Part shown: piece after piece, positions 23,998 through 33,343 of the stretch | Position numbering within the stretch: the first letter of the stretch is position 1 | Layout of the letters: each line of letters starts with the position of its first letter | Source: Candidatus Thorarchaeota archaeon | Lineage (GTDB): Archaea > Asgardarchaeota > Thorarchaeia > Thorarchaeales > Thorarchaeaceae | Reading direction: 5' to 3' | Assembly: GCA_018238825.1 (NCBI GenBank) | Contig: JABCSP010000001.1 | Location: forward strand, 1-48,444 | Length of the DNA stretch: 48,444 nt | Notes under the pieces: generated by a model | Seen by the model: the letters and a program-made list of their open reading frames with translations, nothing else | Told to the model about the DNA's origin: nothing | Databases searched by the model: none | Program-made: the position numbers and the translations under genes

Positions 23998-24288
23998 GTG
24001 CAACAACTGTCCGAAACACTACAAATTGATAACAAAGATGCAATACTTAAGATTGGACGTGCTCTATCATCCGGGACTAGGCTAAAAATTCTACATCTTC
24101 TTCTTCAAGGAGAGAAAGATGTAACACGAGTAGCTCGTCACCTTGGTGGAACAGAGGCTAATGCAAGTGCACAGATTAAAATCTTGTACGAAGCTGGTTT
24201 GTTAGAATGCAGATATGAACCAGGTCAGCATGGTCTGAAAAAGATATCAAAGACAAAAGTGAAACGTATCACTATTGACTTAGATTGA
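23998..24288 (+). CDS. ArsR-type winged-helix protein
   Basis: This 96-residue protein has an ArsR-like winged helix: ALSSGTRLKILHLLLQGEKDVTRVARHLGGTEANASAQIKIL (residues about 22-62) then the wing ECRYEPGQHGLKKISKT. It is probably a transcriptional regulator or a small DNA-binding factor. GTG 23998 is the chosen start; no other is better. It stands divergent from DUF460 and convergent with the acidic protein. The ligand and target are unknown; there is no Cys-rich metal site. Confidence 0.8.
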   Translation: MQQLSETLQIDNKDAILKIGRALSSGTRLKILHLLLQGEKDVTRVARHLGGTEANASAQIKILYEAGLLECRYEPGQHGLKKISKTKVKRITIDLD

Positions 24289-24326
24289 ACTGGTTACAAC
24301 TAATTTTATTCAGCTGGAGAGTTTGT

Positions 24327-24950
24327 TTAACTAACAAGATGAGCTTTCCAGCGACGTATTCTTTTCAGAATATTATCTCGCTCTTCGGTCCTGATTGACC
24401 GTTTTCCACGGGCTTTTAGGAAATTCAGGACTATATCTATATCACGTGCGACCTTTTCCTTTTTCTCATCATCATCAATAAGGTATTCCTTTGCAGCCTG
24501 AAGATATTCGAGGATTATGTCTGCAGTTGCCTCTCCAGTCCTAAGTTCAAGAGCTATGGGATCAAGAACTCTACTTACTTTGGCATTCGATGAACTTGAA
24601 TCCGAAGAATCAGTGTTGATACTTTCCTCCTCATCAGTAGTATCTGTAATTTCTTGTGTTGATGATGAGGGAGAATCTGGATTTGGATTATTTTCCTCTA
24701 TTGAATCAGAGGTTGGTTCTAATTCAACTGTATCATTTAATGGTTTTATTTCCGAGAATAGAGGTACAATAGAAGGAGGCATATCAACTGGGAGTCCTGT
24801 GACTAGATGAAGGCGTTCTCTCAATTCTCGTAACTGATCAAAGAGCTCTACAAGGCTAGATTGCATATGGTCGATTAATTGTCGGATATCATTCAATTCA
24901 TCATCGTTCAAGGACTTGAAGCCCCCAGAGTATTTCACTAATGATTTCAA
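24327..24950 (-). CDS. Unknown acidic, Ser-rich protein after HerA
   Basis: This 207-residue protein has an N-terminal helical/coiled-coil region (about 12-50), a long low-complexity middle rich in Ser, Asp, Glu and Thr (about 72-125, with runs of Ser), and a helical C-terminal domain with basic end (KARGKRSIRTEERDNILKRIRRW, shown in part, about 180-203). Such a layout suggests two folded parts joined by a flexible acidic linker. The start is TTG 24948-24950, 33 bases after HerA, so it is the last gene of a pyrG-nurA-herA operon. I recognise no family. It may modulate HerA/NurA, by position only. Confidence 0.6.
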   Translation of the reverse strand: MKSLVKYSGGFKSLNDDELNDIRQLIDHMQSSLVELFDQLRELRERLHLVTGLPVDMPPSIVPLFSEIKPLNDTVELEPTSDSIEENNPNPDSPSSSTQEITDTTDEEESINTDSSDSSSSNAKVSRVLDPIALELRTGEATADIILEYLQAAKEYLIDDDEKKEKVARDIDIVLNFLKARGKRSIRTEERDNILKRIRRWKAHLVS

Positions 24951-24983
24951 TTTATGGTCTTATCAGGCTTGCGGGGAGGGGCT

Positions 24984-26498
24984 TCATTTATCTGCACGTT
25001 TCACTGCTTCAGTAAGACTCAATGCCAATCCATCAGGTTCATATTTTCGTTGCCTTATTTTTACAAAAGTTGGAACGGACACTGTTTCTCCAACGAATAG
25101 AGCTTCTCCAATCTCAAGTGTAGTGATTGCATCTAATGATGACCGATCGATGCCTTCACTTGACCTACCGATATGTTCCAAGTCATATGGATTCGTACAT
25201 CGTAGAATAGCTTGATTGCTACATTGGCTAAGAACAGTTGTTGATAATTTAACGGGTCTTTGAGATATTAGACATAGAAGTGCATGGAATTTTCTACCTT
25301 CTCTGGCGATGGTTTCAATACGGCTCTTTGGAAGAGCTAACTCATGTCGACTCTCTGGACAGAACTGATGAGCCTCTTCTAGTATCAATAATACTGGTGG
25401 TATTTCATCTCTTCTTCTGAGATAGAGAAGTTCGCTTGCTAAATGAGCAACGACTATTTGTTTTTTCTTCAAACTAATGAAATCACTAAGGTCGATTAAA
25501 GTGATTTTTCCTGGTTTTACAATGCTTCTTACATCAGGAACAGAACTCTTCCCAAAAAGACGAGTGTCATCAAGATTGATTAGCCATCCAACAAGTGCTT
25601 CTCTTGTATTTTTACTGATTGTTTCATTTTCCCTTACACGAGTTACAATATCTGCAAGGGTATATCCATCTTTCATTGTCCCACGCATTTCAGAGATAAC
25701 TCGCCTGAGATCACGTACTTGAATTGAACTCATATCAGCAACAAGAGAGCTTATAGTTTCAGCAGCAAGTGACTGAACTGGAATCTGGATATGAGAGGCT
25801 CTTATGTGCTCAACCTGGAACTCATTATCAGAAAGACCAAGATCTTTCGGTTTGATATCCTTAAGATAACTATACTCACCATGTACATCTACAACCACTA
25901 CAGAAAGTCGACCTTGTTCTTTCTTCCGCGAAAGAATTTCTTCAAGTAATACTGAAATAAAGTAAGATTTTCCGGCTCCGCTCATTGCCAGTATGGCAAG
26001 ATGCTTTGATAATAATCGGTTAATTGATGGTGTAAATTCTAGACTATGGTATGCAAGGTTTCCAAGATGTAAGCCCTCTTTATTATCCAGTTTGAGAAAC
26101 GCAGAAAGTGTATCTTCATCGATTCTTCTGACCACTGCTCCCGGTGATACTGCAAAATATGGGCGTGCTGTTCGATTCTCAACCCATAGTCCTAGAACTC
26201 TTGTCTTAGCAATCGTATACTGCCATCTATCTGTAGGGAATATTGTTCGTAATGGTTCTCCCCTCGATTGATACTCTCGAACAGCCTCAGCATGTTGGTA
26301 ATATCGATTTGTGCGAAGTAAATCCTGAACTCTGGCAATTACAATTCCATTATCTGTCACAACAGACACAAATTCTCCCCGTCTTGCAATAATTTCCTTT
26401 GGACCACCTTCTAAAACAAAGGAAAATTCTAAAACACTGGGGCCTTTGTCTGTACTGATAACAGTTCCAAGTCTAGCGGTCATTTCATACTCTGTCAA
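24984..26498 (-). CDS. herA: HerA hexameric ATPase/helicase
   Basis: This 504-residue FtsK/HerA-family ATPase forms a hexamer that drives DNA into NurA during end resection. An N-terminal HAS-barrel region (about 1-85) precedes the ATPase: Walker A SGAGKSYF (near 172-180), a Walker B LLILEEAHQFCPESR (near 366), and the arginine-finger region RKFHALLCLISQRP. NurA follows upstream with a 6-base gap, the usual herA-nurA partnership. The start is TTG 26496-26498; an in-frame ATG at 26481-26483 is an alternative. Mre11 and Rad50, usual companions, are absent here. Confidence 0.93.
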   Translation of the reverse strand: MTEYEMTARLGTVISTDKGPSVLEFSFVLEGGPKEIIARRGEFVSVVTDNGIVIARVQDLLRTNRYYQHAEAVREYQSRGEPLRTIFPTDRWQYTIAKTRVLGLWVENRTARPYFAVSPGAVVRRIDEDTLSAFLKLDNKEGLHLGNLAYHSLEFTPSINRLLSKHLAILAMSGAGKSYFISVLLEEILSRKKEQGRLSVVVVDVHGEYSYLKDIKPKDLGLSDNEFQVEHIRASHIQIPVQSLAAETISSLVADMSSIQVRDLRRVISEMRGTMKDGYTLADIVTRVRENETISKNTREALVGWLINLDDTRLFGKSSVPDVRSIVKPGKITLIDLSDFISLKKKQIVVAHLASELLYLRRRDEIPPVLLILEEAHQFCPESRHELALPKSRIETIAREGRKFHALLCLISQRPVKLSTTVLSQCSNQAILRCTNPYDLEHIGRSSEGIDRSSLDAITTLEIGEALFVGETVSVPTFVKIRQRKYEPDGLALSLTEAVKRADK

Positions 26499-26504
26499 TA
26501 GTAA

Positions 26505-27668
26505 TTAACCTCCTCCGAAAGGATTTCTGGATCGTCTCTTCTCTAAAGATGTATATGTGAGACCTGAAAGTGCCATCAGTCTGTCAACAATCAATTGTGT
26601 TTCATTCAATGATATTTTGGCCCTAGTATCAGCTTCAAGGATAGGTGCAGGAATACCATATTCTGGGTGTTGCCAAGAGAGGGGAAGTATCGCAGCTAGT
26701 GCACGATCGACCTTCCACACATCTTCAGAATTTCCATCAGTTAGTATCTCTATCCTCAGAGGAAGATCATCTCTAGCAGTCTTCAGATATGTAACCCATA
26801 TTGATGATGCCCAATTTGAAATTTCTTCAGAAAGTGGATTTGAATTGAGTTGTAACTCAGACGAGTATCTAAAGATAAAGGAACGCTCACCTTCTTCCAA
26901 ATAAGTATCAAGAATATCACAATCTCTTGTAATTTTCAAGAGCCAGCGATAATCAACGCCCTGCATCAGTTCAAATATTGCAGGTTTTCGAATGATATGC
27001 GGAAGAATATCGCCTAAGAGATTAGTAACTCTGCTGGATTTGCTGTCTTTTACAATTCCGACAAGAGTAGTTCCTTTCTTTCGAGCCTTGTTGTACAGTT
27101 GTTTGTATAATGCAAGAACTTCTTGGAACTTCTCAAAAACAACAGATCCCGTTTGAGGTCGGTCTCTTGGATGATAGAATAGTGACCCATCAACAAGAAT
27201 GATATCTGTATGAAATTCTTCGAGAACAGCAAGAGTCACTCTGAGTTCTGTTGCTACCCTTTCCAGTGATGAAATCTGGTCCAATTCCGCACCAGAAAGT
27301 GTAAGCATCATTGGTCTAATCTGAGGTTCGGGAAATGGATCAGGATAGAAGTCTACATTGGGTCCTTCCTCTGGCCCGAAATGGAATATGACCGCAATAC
27401 CCCTTGTCAGAAGCAAATCCATGGACCTAAATTGTCTACGAACTAGGCCTCCATCTATACCTGCAATTCTCAGACCTGATAGACTGGTAGGTTCAATCTT
27501 TTTTGTAAAATCAGATTCAATAATACTGGACGCTATTGCTGGAAATTTAGCAAGATTGATTGTATCTTTAATACGTTCCATGACCGTCCCAAATTGGTTT
27601 TTAGTGGTCTCAATTCGCTCTATCTCTTCAACGAGTTGTGATAATAGCTTGTCGAGATTTCTATCCAC
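26505..27668 (-). CDS. nurA: NurA 5'-3' nuclease
   Basis: This 387-residue NurA-domain protein has the first catalytic acidic motif in LRIAGIDGGLVRRQF (near residue 68) and the second in DIILVDGSLFYHPRD (near 155), with the conserved C-terminal GIPAPILEADTRAKIS. NurA is an RNase H-fold dimer that resects DNA ends when clamped to HerA. GTG 27666-27668 overlaps the PyrG stop by one base (TAGTG), so translation is coupled. The protein appears complete. Confidence 0.9.
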   Translation of the reverse strand: MDRNLDKLLSQLVEEIERIETTKNQFGTVMERIKDTINLAKFPAIASSIIESDFTKKIEPTSLSGLRIAGIDGGLVRRQFRSMDLLLTRGIAVIFHFGPEEGPNVDFYPDPFPEPQIRPMMLTLSGAELDQISSLERVATELRVTLAVLEEFHTDIILVDGSLFYHPRDRPQTGSVVFEKFQEVLALYKQLYNKARKKGTTLVGIVKDSKSSRVTNLLGDILPHIIRKPAIFELMQGVDYRWLLKITRDCDILDTYLEEGERSFIFRYSSELQLNSNPLSEEISNWASSIWVTYLKTARDDLPLRIEILTDGNSEDVWKVDRALAAILPLSWQHPEYGIPAPILEADTRAKISLNETQLIVDRLMALSGLTYTSLEKRRSRNPFGGG

Positions 27669-29347
27669 TAGTTCTTCACTCTCACCTTTCTGTATGCCAG
27701 AGCGGCTCTAATAAGACCCAAGTAAAGTGGATGTGGATTCCCAGGACGTGATTTGAACTCAGGATGATATTGAACACCAATCCAGAAGGGGTGGTCAGCA
27801 AGTTCAATTGCGTTGATTATTTTGTTAGTGGTATCATATGCGGATATCTTGAGCCCTTTTTCAGCCATCTTACTAAGATACCTCTCAATAAGATGGAAAC
27901 GATGTCTAAATCGCTCTTGGACTCGGTCTTGGGCGTATATTTCATGGAGTCGTGTTCCTTTAACTAACACAACTTCATGACCACCAAGTCGCATGGTGCC
28001 ACCTTTATCCTCTGTAAGCTTCTGTTCATCCATAAGATCTACAACAGGATAGAGACTATCTGGATCTACTTCTGTGGTATTGGCGCCCTTCCATTTCATT
28101 ACTTTTCTTGCAAAGGCTACCGTAGATAACTGGGCACCATAGCAAATTCCTAGCAGAGGAATCTTTGAAGATAGAGTCAATGTTGCTGCACAAATCATAC
28201 CTTCAACACCACGTTCTCCAAACCCAGGTGTGAGCAATACACCATCAACATCTGAAAGGTCTTCGAGAAGACTTTCTTCTGTTGCTCGCTCTTCAGTTGC
28301 AATCCATTTTATCTCGACTTGAGTATTACATACAGCAGCAGCATGACTGAGTGCTTGATTGATGCTTTTGTAAGAATCACCTAACGTTGTATACTTCCCG
28401 GGCATTGCGATTACTACTTTTTCTTTTGGATTCTCAAAAGATTGGACAATCTCATGCCAAGAGCTAGTATCAGGATTCCGAGATTCTAGACCGAAGTGAT
28501 TGACGAGAATCTCTCCAAGACCTTCTTCTTCGAATGACAAGGGAAGTTGATAGATTATAGGGATATCTGGATTCGAAATAACTTGTTCCTCAGGAACGTT
28601 ACAAAAAAGTGCAATTTTCTCTTTAGCTGGGTGGGATAATGGCATCTCGGATCTGCATATCATTATGTCTGGCTGAATACCCAGACTCTGTAATGTTCTC
28701 GCGCTGTGTTGCGTAGGTTTTGTCTTGAACTCACCCACAGATTTCATGTAAGGAACTAAAGTGACGTGAACAACTGCAACTCGATTTCTTCCCACCTCTT
28801 GAATAAGCTGACGAACAGCTTCCAAAAATGGCATTGCTTCTATATCTCCAACTGTACCACCAATTTCAACTAATAATACATCAGGAACAGGGTCCTTGTT
28901 GATAACATCCCAAACTCTCTGTTTAATCCGGTCTGTAATATGTGGAATTATCTGAACTGTTCTTCCAAGAAATCCTCCCTTTCTCTCTTCAAGAATGACT
29001 GACATGTAGATTTGTCCTGATGTGATATTCTGGGATGGATGGACTTCCATACCTGTAAAACGCTCATACGTACCAAAATCAAGGTCAATCTCGGATATCT
29101 TAAAGTCAAAGCCTTTTACAGGACTAAATGTCCATATATCATCTGTAACAAATACTTCGCCATGTTCTATTGGGTTGAGGGTACCAGGATCGATGTTCAA
29201 GTATGGATCAATTTTGATTATTCGAATACTATATCCTCTGAATTGCAATAATTTGGCAATTGACGCAGTTGTTACACCTTTTCCAATACCGGAGAGAACC
29301 CCACCAGTAATGAAGACTAATCTTGAACTATTATTAGTTGAAGTCAA
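27668..29347 (-). CDS. pyrG: CTP synthase
   Basis: This 559-residue enzyme makes CTP from UTP, ATP and glutamine. The N-terminal synthetase has GGVLSGIGKGVTTASI (15-30) and the KIDPYLNIDPGTLNPIEHGEVFV segment (near 47-69). The C-terminal glutaminase has the nucleophile cysteine in GICYGAQL (near 400), and the His-Glu pair in YHPEFKSRPG near 525. GICYGAQ is a less usual variant of GICLGMQ. The TTG start (29345-29347) has AGGTG seven bases upstream. NurA and HerA are downstream in the same operon. Confidence 0.97.
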   Translation of the reverse strand: MTSTNNSSRLVFITGGVLSGIGKGVTTASIAKLLQFRGYSIRIIKIDPYLNIDPGTLNPIEHGEVFVTDDIWTFSPVKGFDFKISEIDLDFGTYERFTGMEVHPSQNITSGQIYMSVILEERKGGFLGRTVQIIPHITDRIKQRVWDVINKDPVPDVLLVEIGGTVGDIEAMPFLEAVRQLIQEVGRNRVAVVHVTLVPYMKSVGEFKTKPTQHSARTLQSLGIQPDIMICRSEMPLSHPAKEKIALFCNVPEEQVISNPDIPIIYQLPLSFEEEGLGEILVNHFGLESRNPDTSSWHEIVQSFENPKEKVVIAMPGKYTTLGDSYKSINQALSHAAAVCNTQVEIKWIATEERATEESLLEDLSDVDGVLLTPGFGERGVEGMICAATLTLSSKIPLLGICYGAQLSTVAFARKVMKWKGANTTEVDPDSLYPVVDLMDEQKLTEDKGGTMRLGGHEVVLVKGTRLHEIYAQDRVQERFRHRFHLIERYLSKMAEKGLKISAYDTTNKIINAIELADHPFWIGVQYHPEFKSRPGNPHPLYLGLIRAALAYRKVRVKN

Positions 29348-29461
29348 TTGTTAACACCTCAATATGCCAGATATAATATCCATGCACTTCTAACTGCGGC
29401 TGCTGTCACAGCACTTCGTATAAATCGTTCGCTAATATTCAGGAAGATTTGGATAAATCCT

Positions 29462-30043
29462 TTATGAGACAGGCTTTGCAACTACACTTGCTCTCATAGC
29501 AGCTTGGAATATGTATTGAAAGGCTTCTAGGATATTATGGCCATTTTTAGCAATGCTTCTGAATACCGGTACAGAGGCAGGCAGCCTTAGATGTCCTCTG
29601 AGTTGTTCTTCTTGAACTGTTCCAGGTAAATCTTGTTTGTTAAGACATACAACGACCGGTAATGGTCGTTCTTCTTCAGTAATCATTGACATAAGCTCAT
29701 TCCAGCTCGCTAGATTTTCATCCAAAAGAGTGGCTTGAGAGTCAGCCATGAATATCACACCATCAGCACCTACAAGTACTACTTCTCGAGTAGATCTGTA
29801 GAAATCCTGTCCTGTGGCAGACCAAACATGAGCATTAACAGTCCAATTTTCATTAAGGAGAAAGGGAATAGTACCAAAATCACAGAACATTGTTCTGCCA
29901 ACAGTATTTTCAATTGATGTCAATTTATCTGCATAATCAAGTGACGAGAATAACCATCGGATTGCGGTCGTTTTTCCACTCATTGCTGGCCCAAAAAAGA
30001 CTATCTTGAGACCAACAGTTCGATTGCCATAGTCTATAATCAT
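29462..30043 (-). CDS. MglA/Arf-like small GTPase
   Basis: This 193-residue Ras-superfamily GTPase has G1 GPAMSGKTT (18-26), G3 WSATGQ (74-79), G4 NKQD (135-138) and a G5-like SIAKNG. The segment GADGVIFMADSQATLLDENLAS (93-114, shown in part) matches MglA and Gtr/Rag/Arf relatives. The usual Asp of DxxGQ is replaced by Ser (WSATGQ), as in MglA proteins, which also lack it. MglA switches bind roadblock partners and in bacteria set cell polarity. It ends the roadblock-unknown-GTPase operon, 19 bases after the unknown gene, with GGGGAATTA before ATG. Confidence 0.88.
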   Translation of the reverse strand: MIIDYGNRTVGLKIVFFGPAMSGKTTAIRWLFSSLDYADKLTSIENTVGRTMFCDFGTIPFLLNENWTVNAHVWSATGQDFYRSTREVVLVGADGVIFMADSQATLLDENLASWNELMSMITEEERPLPVVVCLNKQDLPGTVQEEQLRGHLRLPASVPVFRSIAKNGHNILEAFQYIFQAAMRASVVAKPVS

Positions 30044-30062
30044 GTATTAATTCCCCTCTAAT

Positions 30063-30983
30063 TCACGTACCCCACATACTGTCAACCCATGCCCCTAGTC
30101 CCGATAGCGTACCCATCTTCACACAATCTGAGAAATCCTCATGCCATTCTGCTCTGATAAAGCGGATTAAATCGGTTAACTCTCCACCATCCCATCCAAT
30201 TGCCTCATAGAGATTTCTCTCTGTCAAAGTTGTAGATGCACCAAGCTCTCTGGCAAGTCTGATTCTGGAAAGTAGCGTTACTGCTCTACGTGCAGCATGG
30301 ACATAATTATTGATTTCCTCTTCAAATACATCTTGTGTGAGTTTCTCAGATTCATCATCTAATTTTAGTACTGCAGTTACAATATGATCTGGTACATTCG
30401 TGCCTCGAAGTGATTTCGTCAAAAGACGTCGGATTCTCTCCAAAGATTGCTTTTTCCTAATCAGAATTTTATTGACAGCCTTCTTTTCTACATCAAGACT
30501 ACTATCAATTTGTTTTACAAGAGTAAATGTCATTGATGATGGGGAAGTGATTCTAAGTATCCCGCAATTGGCCGAGTTGGTCAAGATATGAGATGTAACA
30601 TCTTCAAGGGTCTTCTCATTCACTTGGACACCGAGAACGGTAGAACCTAATGGTATAGCTAGAATCCAACCTGCAAAACGAGAGATTCGGTCCAGAGCTA
30701 ACCTCAAATTTCCAGATAACCCACAAACAACGGTTCTACTAACCTCATAGTTGTGTTTCTCTTCTTCCCAGACTGATAGAATCTCTGACTCTGAAGTAAA
30801 ATCTCTCCAAAAGACCAGTTTATGTCGGTGGGGACAGAGTGTTGTAAGACTCTCTGTGATATCATCCACGAGTTCGATATCTTCACCTGCTACAATCACA
30901 GGTGTTCGTTCTAAGACTGAGTTAAGTAGCAATGGAAATTGATTGTCCATTAGCTCAATAATGCGTAGTATCGAGTATGTCAT
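30063..30983 (-). CDS. Unknown protein between roadblock and GTPase genes
   Basis: This 306-residue protein has an alpha/beta N-terminal half: a helix (LRIIELMDNQFPLLLNSVLERTP), strands PVIVAGED and KLVFWRDFTS, then SRTVVCGLSGNLRLALDRISRF and GWILAIPLG. A helical, charged C-terminal half follows, with a KKAVNKILIRKKQSLERIRRL segment near 167-187 and a helix-rich tail ending in DSMWGT. I recognise no domain. Its ATG overlaps the roadblock stop by four bases (ATGA), so it is co-translated with the roadblock protein and is probably its partner or the effector/regulator of the downstream GTPase. A longin- or DENN-like fold for the first half is a guess. No Walker motif is present. Confidence 0.85.
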   Translation of the reverse strand: MTYSILRIIELMDNQFPLLLNSVLERTPVIVAGEDIELVDDITESLTTLCPHRHKLVFWRDFTSESEILSVWEEEKHNYEVSRTVVCGLSGNLRLALDRISRFAGWILAIPLGSTVLGVQVNEKTLEDVTSHILTNSANCGILRITSPSSMTFTLVKQIDSSLDVEKKAVNKILIRKKQSLERIRRLLTKSLRGTNVPDHIVTAVLKLDDESEKLTQDVFEEEINNYVHAARRAVTLLSRIRLARELGASTTLTERNLYEAIGWDGGELTDLIRFIRAEWHEDFSDCVKMGTLSGLGAWVDSMWGT

Positions 30984-31927
30984 TTGTCTCTCCTCGTCAT
31001 GAGTAGACCTCCATCGGAGCTTCCTGCTAGAAGTAGCTCCTTTAGGTCATCAGGAACAGCTGGTTTGACCATCGAAACGGAAGAAAGGACTCGTCGAATC
31101 TCTTCTATATAATGTTTCAATAGTAGTCTCATAAGACCAAGCTTCTGACTATCTTTGTCAACCCAGAGGCTAAATACACCATTAGGTACTGAATAGATGA
31201 AGTGTCGAGTTGTATCTGTTTCACACATAACGGTTTGTAGAGAACTGTTCCTGAGAGTTCTCACAACCCTTTCTGAAGCATCATGCAATGCAAACGACAT
31301 TGCTGCAAGCCGATCATTTGTGAATCCTTCTAAAGAAACTCGTACACCACCGCTCAATGATAAGAATACAGAACCAATATTGGGGATTGAATCATGTACT
31401 TGTCGAAGAAGCGCTCTCAGACTTAGTGCTTGTGACCTATCAAGTGAGATAATGGACCGTGACGTTCCATATGTTGTGGCTCGACCTTCAGCAACAGCAA
31501 ATCCTTCAAGTACACGACTCGTTTCATCAGAACTGTAGGATCTAAGCGGTGGAAGCCTTCCATCGATATGTTGCCTTAACAAATATGATAATCGTGATAA
31601 ATTGTCCTTCATCTCAATGAACAGAGCTGCAAGATTCACTCTTGGGGCAGTAGTAACTGTAAGGAAGTAATCAGAATCATTCGGAAGAGATGCAAGAAAC
31701 ACTTTGGATGTTTCTGATTCCATCAAGAGATATTTGAAATCACCATGAATTAGCTTAGCAACCCCAAAAATCGCACAGGTCGAAGATGCTACTGCAAAGA
31801 CCTCTTCCTTACTAAACCATACTCCTGCACTTGCTACAGGAAGACCGTCTTTTTGGATTAGAACTACGTTTTCAACGCCAGTAATTGTTTTTATGTTCTG
31901 TAAGGTTTCAGTCAATTCATCGCTCAA
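30980..31927 (-). CDS. Double roadblock/LC7-domain protein
   Basis: This 315-residue protein has two roadblock-like regions. The first (about 1-115) has LQNIKTITGVENVVLIQKDGLPVAS and a YFLTVTTAPRVNLAALFIEM end; the second (about 165-280) has LRALLRQVHDSIPNIGSVFLSLSGGVRVSLEGFTNDRLAAMSFAL and a FSLWVDKDSQKLGLMRLLL end (both shown in part). Roadblock proteins (MglB, Ragulator Lamtor) act as dimeric platforms or GAPs for small GTPases. The start is TTG 31925-31927. It heads a three-gene operon with an MglA-like GTPase last, so it is probably its regulator. A roughly 40-residue tail follows the second domain. Confidence 0.82.
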   Translation of the reverse strand: MSDELTETLQNIKTITGVENVVLIQKDGLPVASAGVWFSKEEVFAVASSTCAIFGVAKLIHGDFKYLLMESETSKVFLASLPNDSDYFLTVTTAPRVNLAALFIEMKDNLSRLSYLLRQHIDGRLPPLRSYSSDETSRVLEGFAVAEGRATTYGTSRSIISLDRSQALSLRALLRQVHDSIPNIGSVFLSLSGGVRVSLEGFTNDRLAAMSFALHDASERVVRTLRNSSLQTVMCETDTTRHFIYSVPNGVFSLWVDKDSQKLGLMRLLLKHYIEEIRRVLSSVSMVKPAVPDDLKELLLAGSSDGGLLMTRRDK

Positions 31928-32024
31928 GTGCTCTCAGCCCCAGAGAACTAAATTGTTCAATGTAGAATCCAATCCGTACTATATAATCTCCACACAGAAT
32001 GATAACTTGTGAGTATGGTGAAGT

Positions 32025-33320
32025 CTACATGTGGATTAGTGCTGTATCTGGAACTTCTTGGAATACTTCACGTGCGGCTCTGCCAACTTTTGTTCTGTTC
32101 TTCTCGAACGTGTAAACACGAATTACATCCAGATAGCCTTTCATCATCGCTGCGATATTTGAATAGTCAGAAAGATTGCGAGCGACCTTTTTGCCATCAA
32201 TGGTTTCAAAGATGGCAATCTCCATTGGGTCTAATTGATGAGGATTATACGGGACTGATGGCAAAGTAGGAACATCAACAATAACATCATGGTTTTCGAC
32301 TCCAGCAATTGAAGCTATTTCTTCCTCTATACTCTCTCGCACTTTCTTCTTTGTAAAAACTTTTGATACAAATCTATCTTCAGTATGAAGTACTTTCTCA
32401 AAGACAGATTTGTAGAGAATTCGTGAGTCCAAGAGATTCATCATATGTGATGCTTCTTTTGCATCTTCTGATTCAGATGGATCGATTTCTCGCACCATTG
32501 ATACTAATGACATATCATCAAGAATAAGGAATTCTTCAGGAGTCTTGAAGTTTGTCAAATTTAGTACGTTATCTGCTGCATTGATGAGTTTGACTAACAT
32601 CACTTCAATACTACGTACCGTCTTATGGTAGTACACATTCAGAAACATCTCATATCGTGCTACAAGGAATGCTTCTAGAGCTCCTCTAGCTGCTATATCG
32701 AAGTATAACTGATAGTCACTAGAAACATCAAGACTATCTATTAGGCGATGAATATCTACTAGTCCATAATTGACCCCGCAATAAAATGAATCACGAATTA
32801 GATAGTCCATTTTATCGGCATCCACTTGTCCTGCAACAATACCACTCACAACTCCATCATACTTACGAGTTCTACGACCTCGGACCAAGTCTGCTATTCG
32901 TTTCTTTGAAACACCTTCATTTTCAAGAATTTCTCCAACTTCGCTTTTCAGTACTAGCCATTCTGTTACATCTTCATGATTCTTGCCTTGTTTCTCAAGA
33001 AGTGATTCCTCAAAGACGTGACTAAATGGACCATGACCTAAATCATGTAACAGACCTGCCAATCGGACTTCTTGTAGTACATCATCCCCTAGTTTTAGTT
33101 TATCCAGAAGTTTCTTGCCAGTACGACCTGCTAGAAACATGACTCCTATACAGTGACCAAAACGAGTATGTTCAGCAGTTGGATAAACAAAATGGGCACC
33201 AGATAGTTGCTTTATTCTTCTTAATCTCTGATAAGTTTCAGAGTTTATTATTTTGGCTTCAACATTGGTGATACCAATGAAGTCATGAATAGGGTCATTG
33301 ATTTCCATCACAAATTCCAT
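32025..33320 (-). CDS. HD-domain phosphohydrolase (SAMHD1-like)
   Basis: This 431-residue HD-superfamily protein has the conserved metal-binding motifs YPTAEHTRFGHCIGV (near 42-56), LLHDLGHGPFSHVFE (near 87-101, HD pair) and VSGIVAGQVDADKMDYLIRDS (near 156-176). This is the COG1078 group, dNTP triphosphohydrolase relatives of SAMHD1. Substrate specificity (dNTP or other nucleotides) cannot be read from sequence. ATG 33318-33320 has GTGATTAAA upstream; an in-frame GTG at 33327-33329 is an alternative. It follows the COG1395-type regulator. Confidence 0.9.
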   Translation of the reverse strand: MEFVMEINDPIHDFIGITNVEAKIINSETYQRLRRIKQLSGAHFVYPTAEHTRFGHCIGVMFLAGRTGKKLLDKLKLGDDVLQEVRLAGLLHDLGHGPFSHVFEESLLEKQGKNHEDVTEWLVLKSEVGEILENEGVSKKRIADLVRGRRTRKYDGVVSGIVAGQVDADKMDYLIRDSFYCGVNYGLVDIHRLIDSLDVSSDYQLYFDIAARGALEAFLVARYEMFLNVYYHKTVRSIEVMLVKLINAADNVLNLTNFKTPEEFLILDDMSLVSMVREIDPSESEDAKEASHMMNLLDSRILYKSVFEKVLHTEDRFVSKVFTKKKVRESIEEEIASIAGVENHDVIVDVPTLPSVPYNPHQLDPMEIAIFETIDGKKVARNLSDYSNIAAMMKGYLDVIRVYTFEKNRTKVGRAAREVFQEVPDTALIHM

Positions 33321-33343
33321 TTTAATCACTCATCTGTAGTTGG

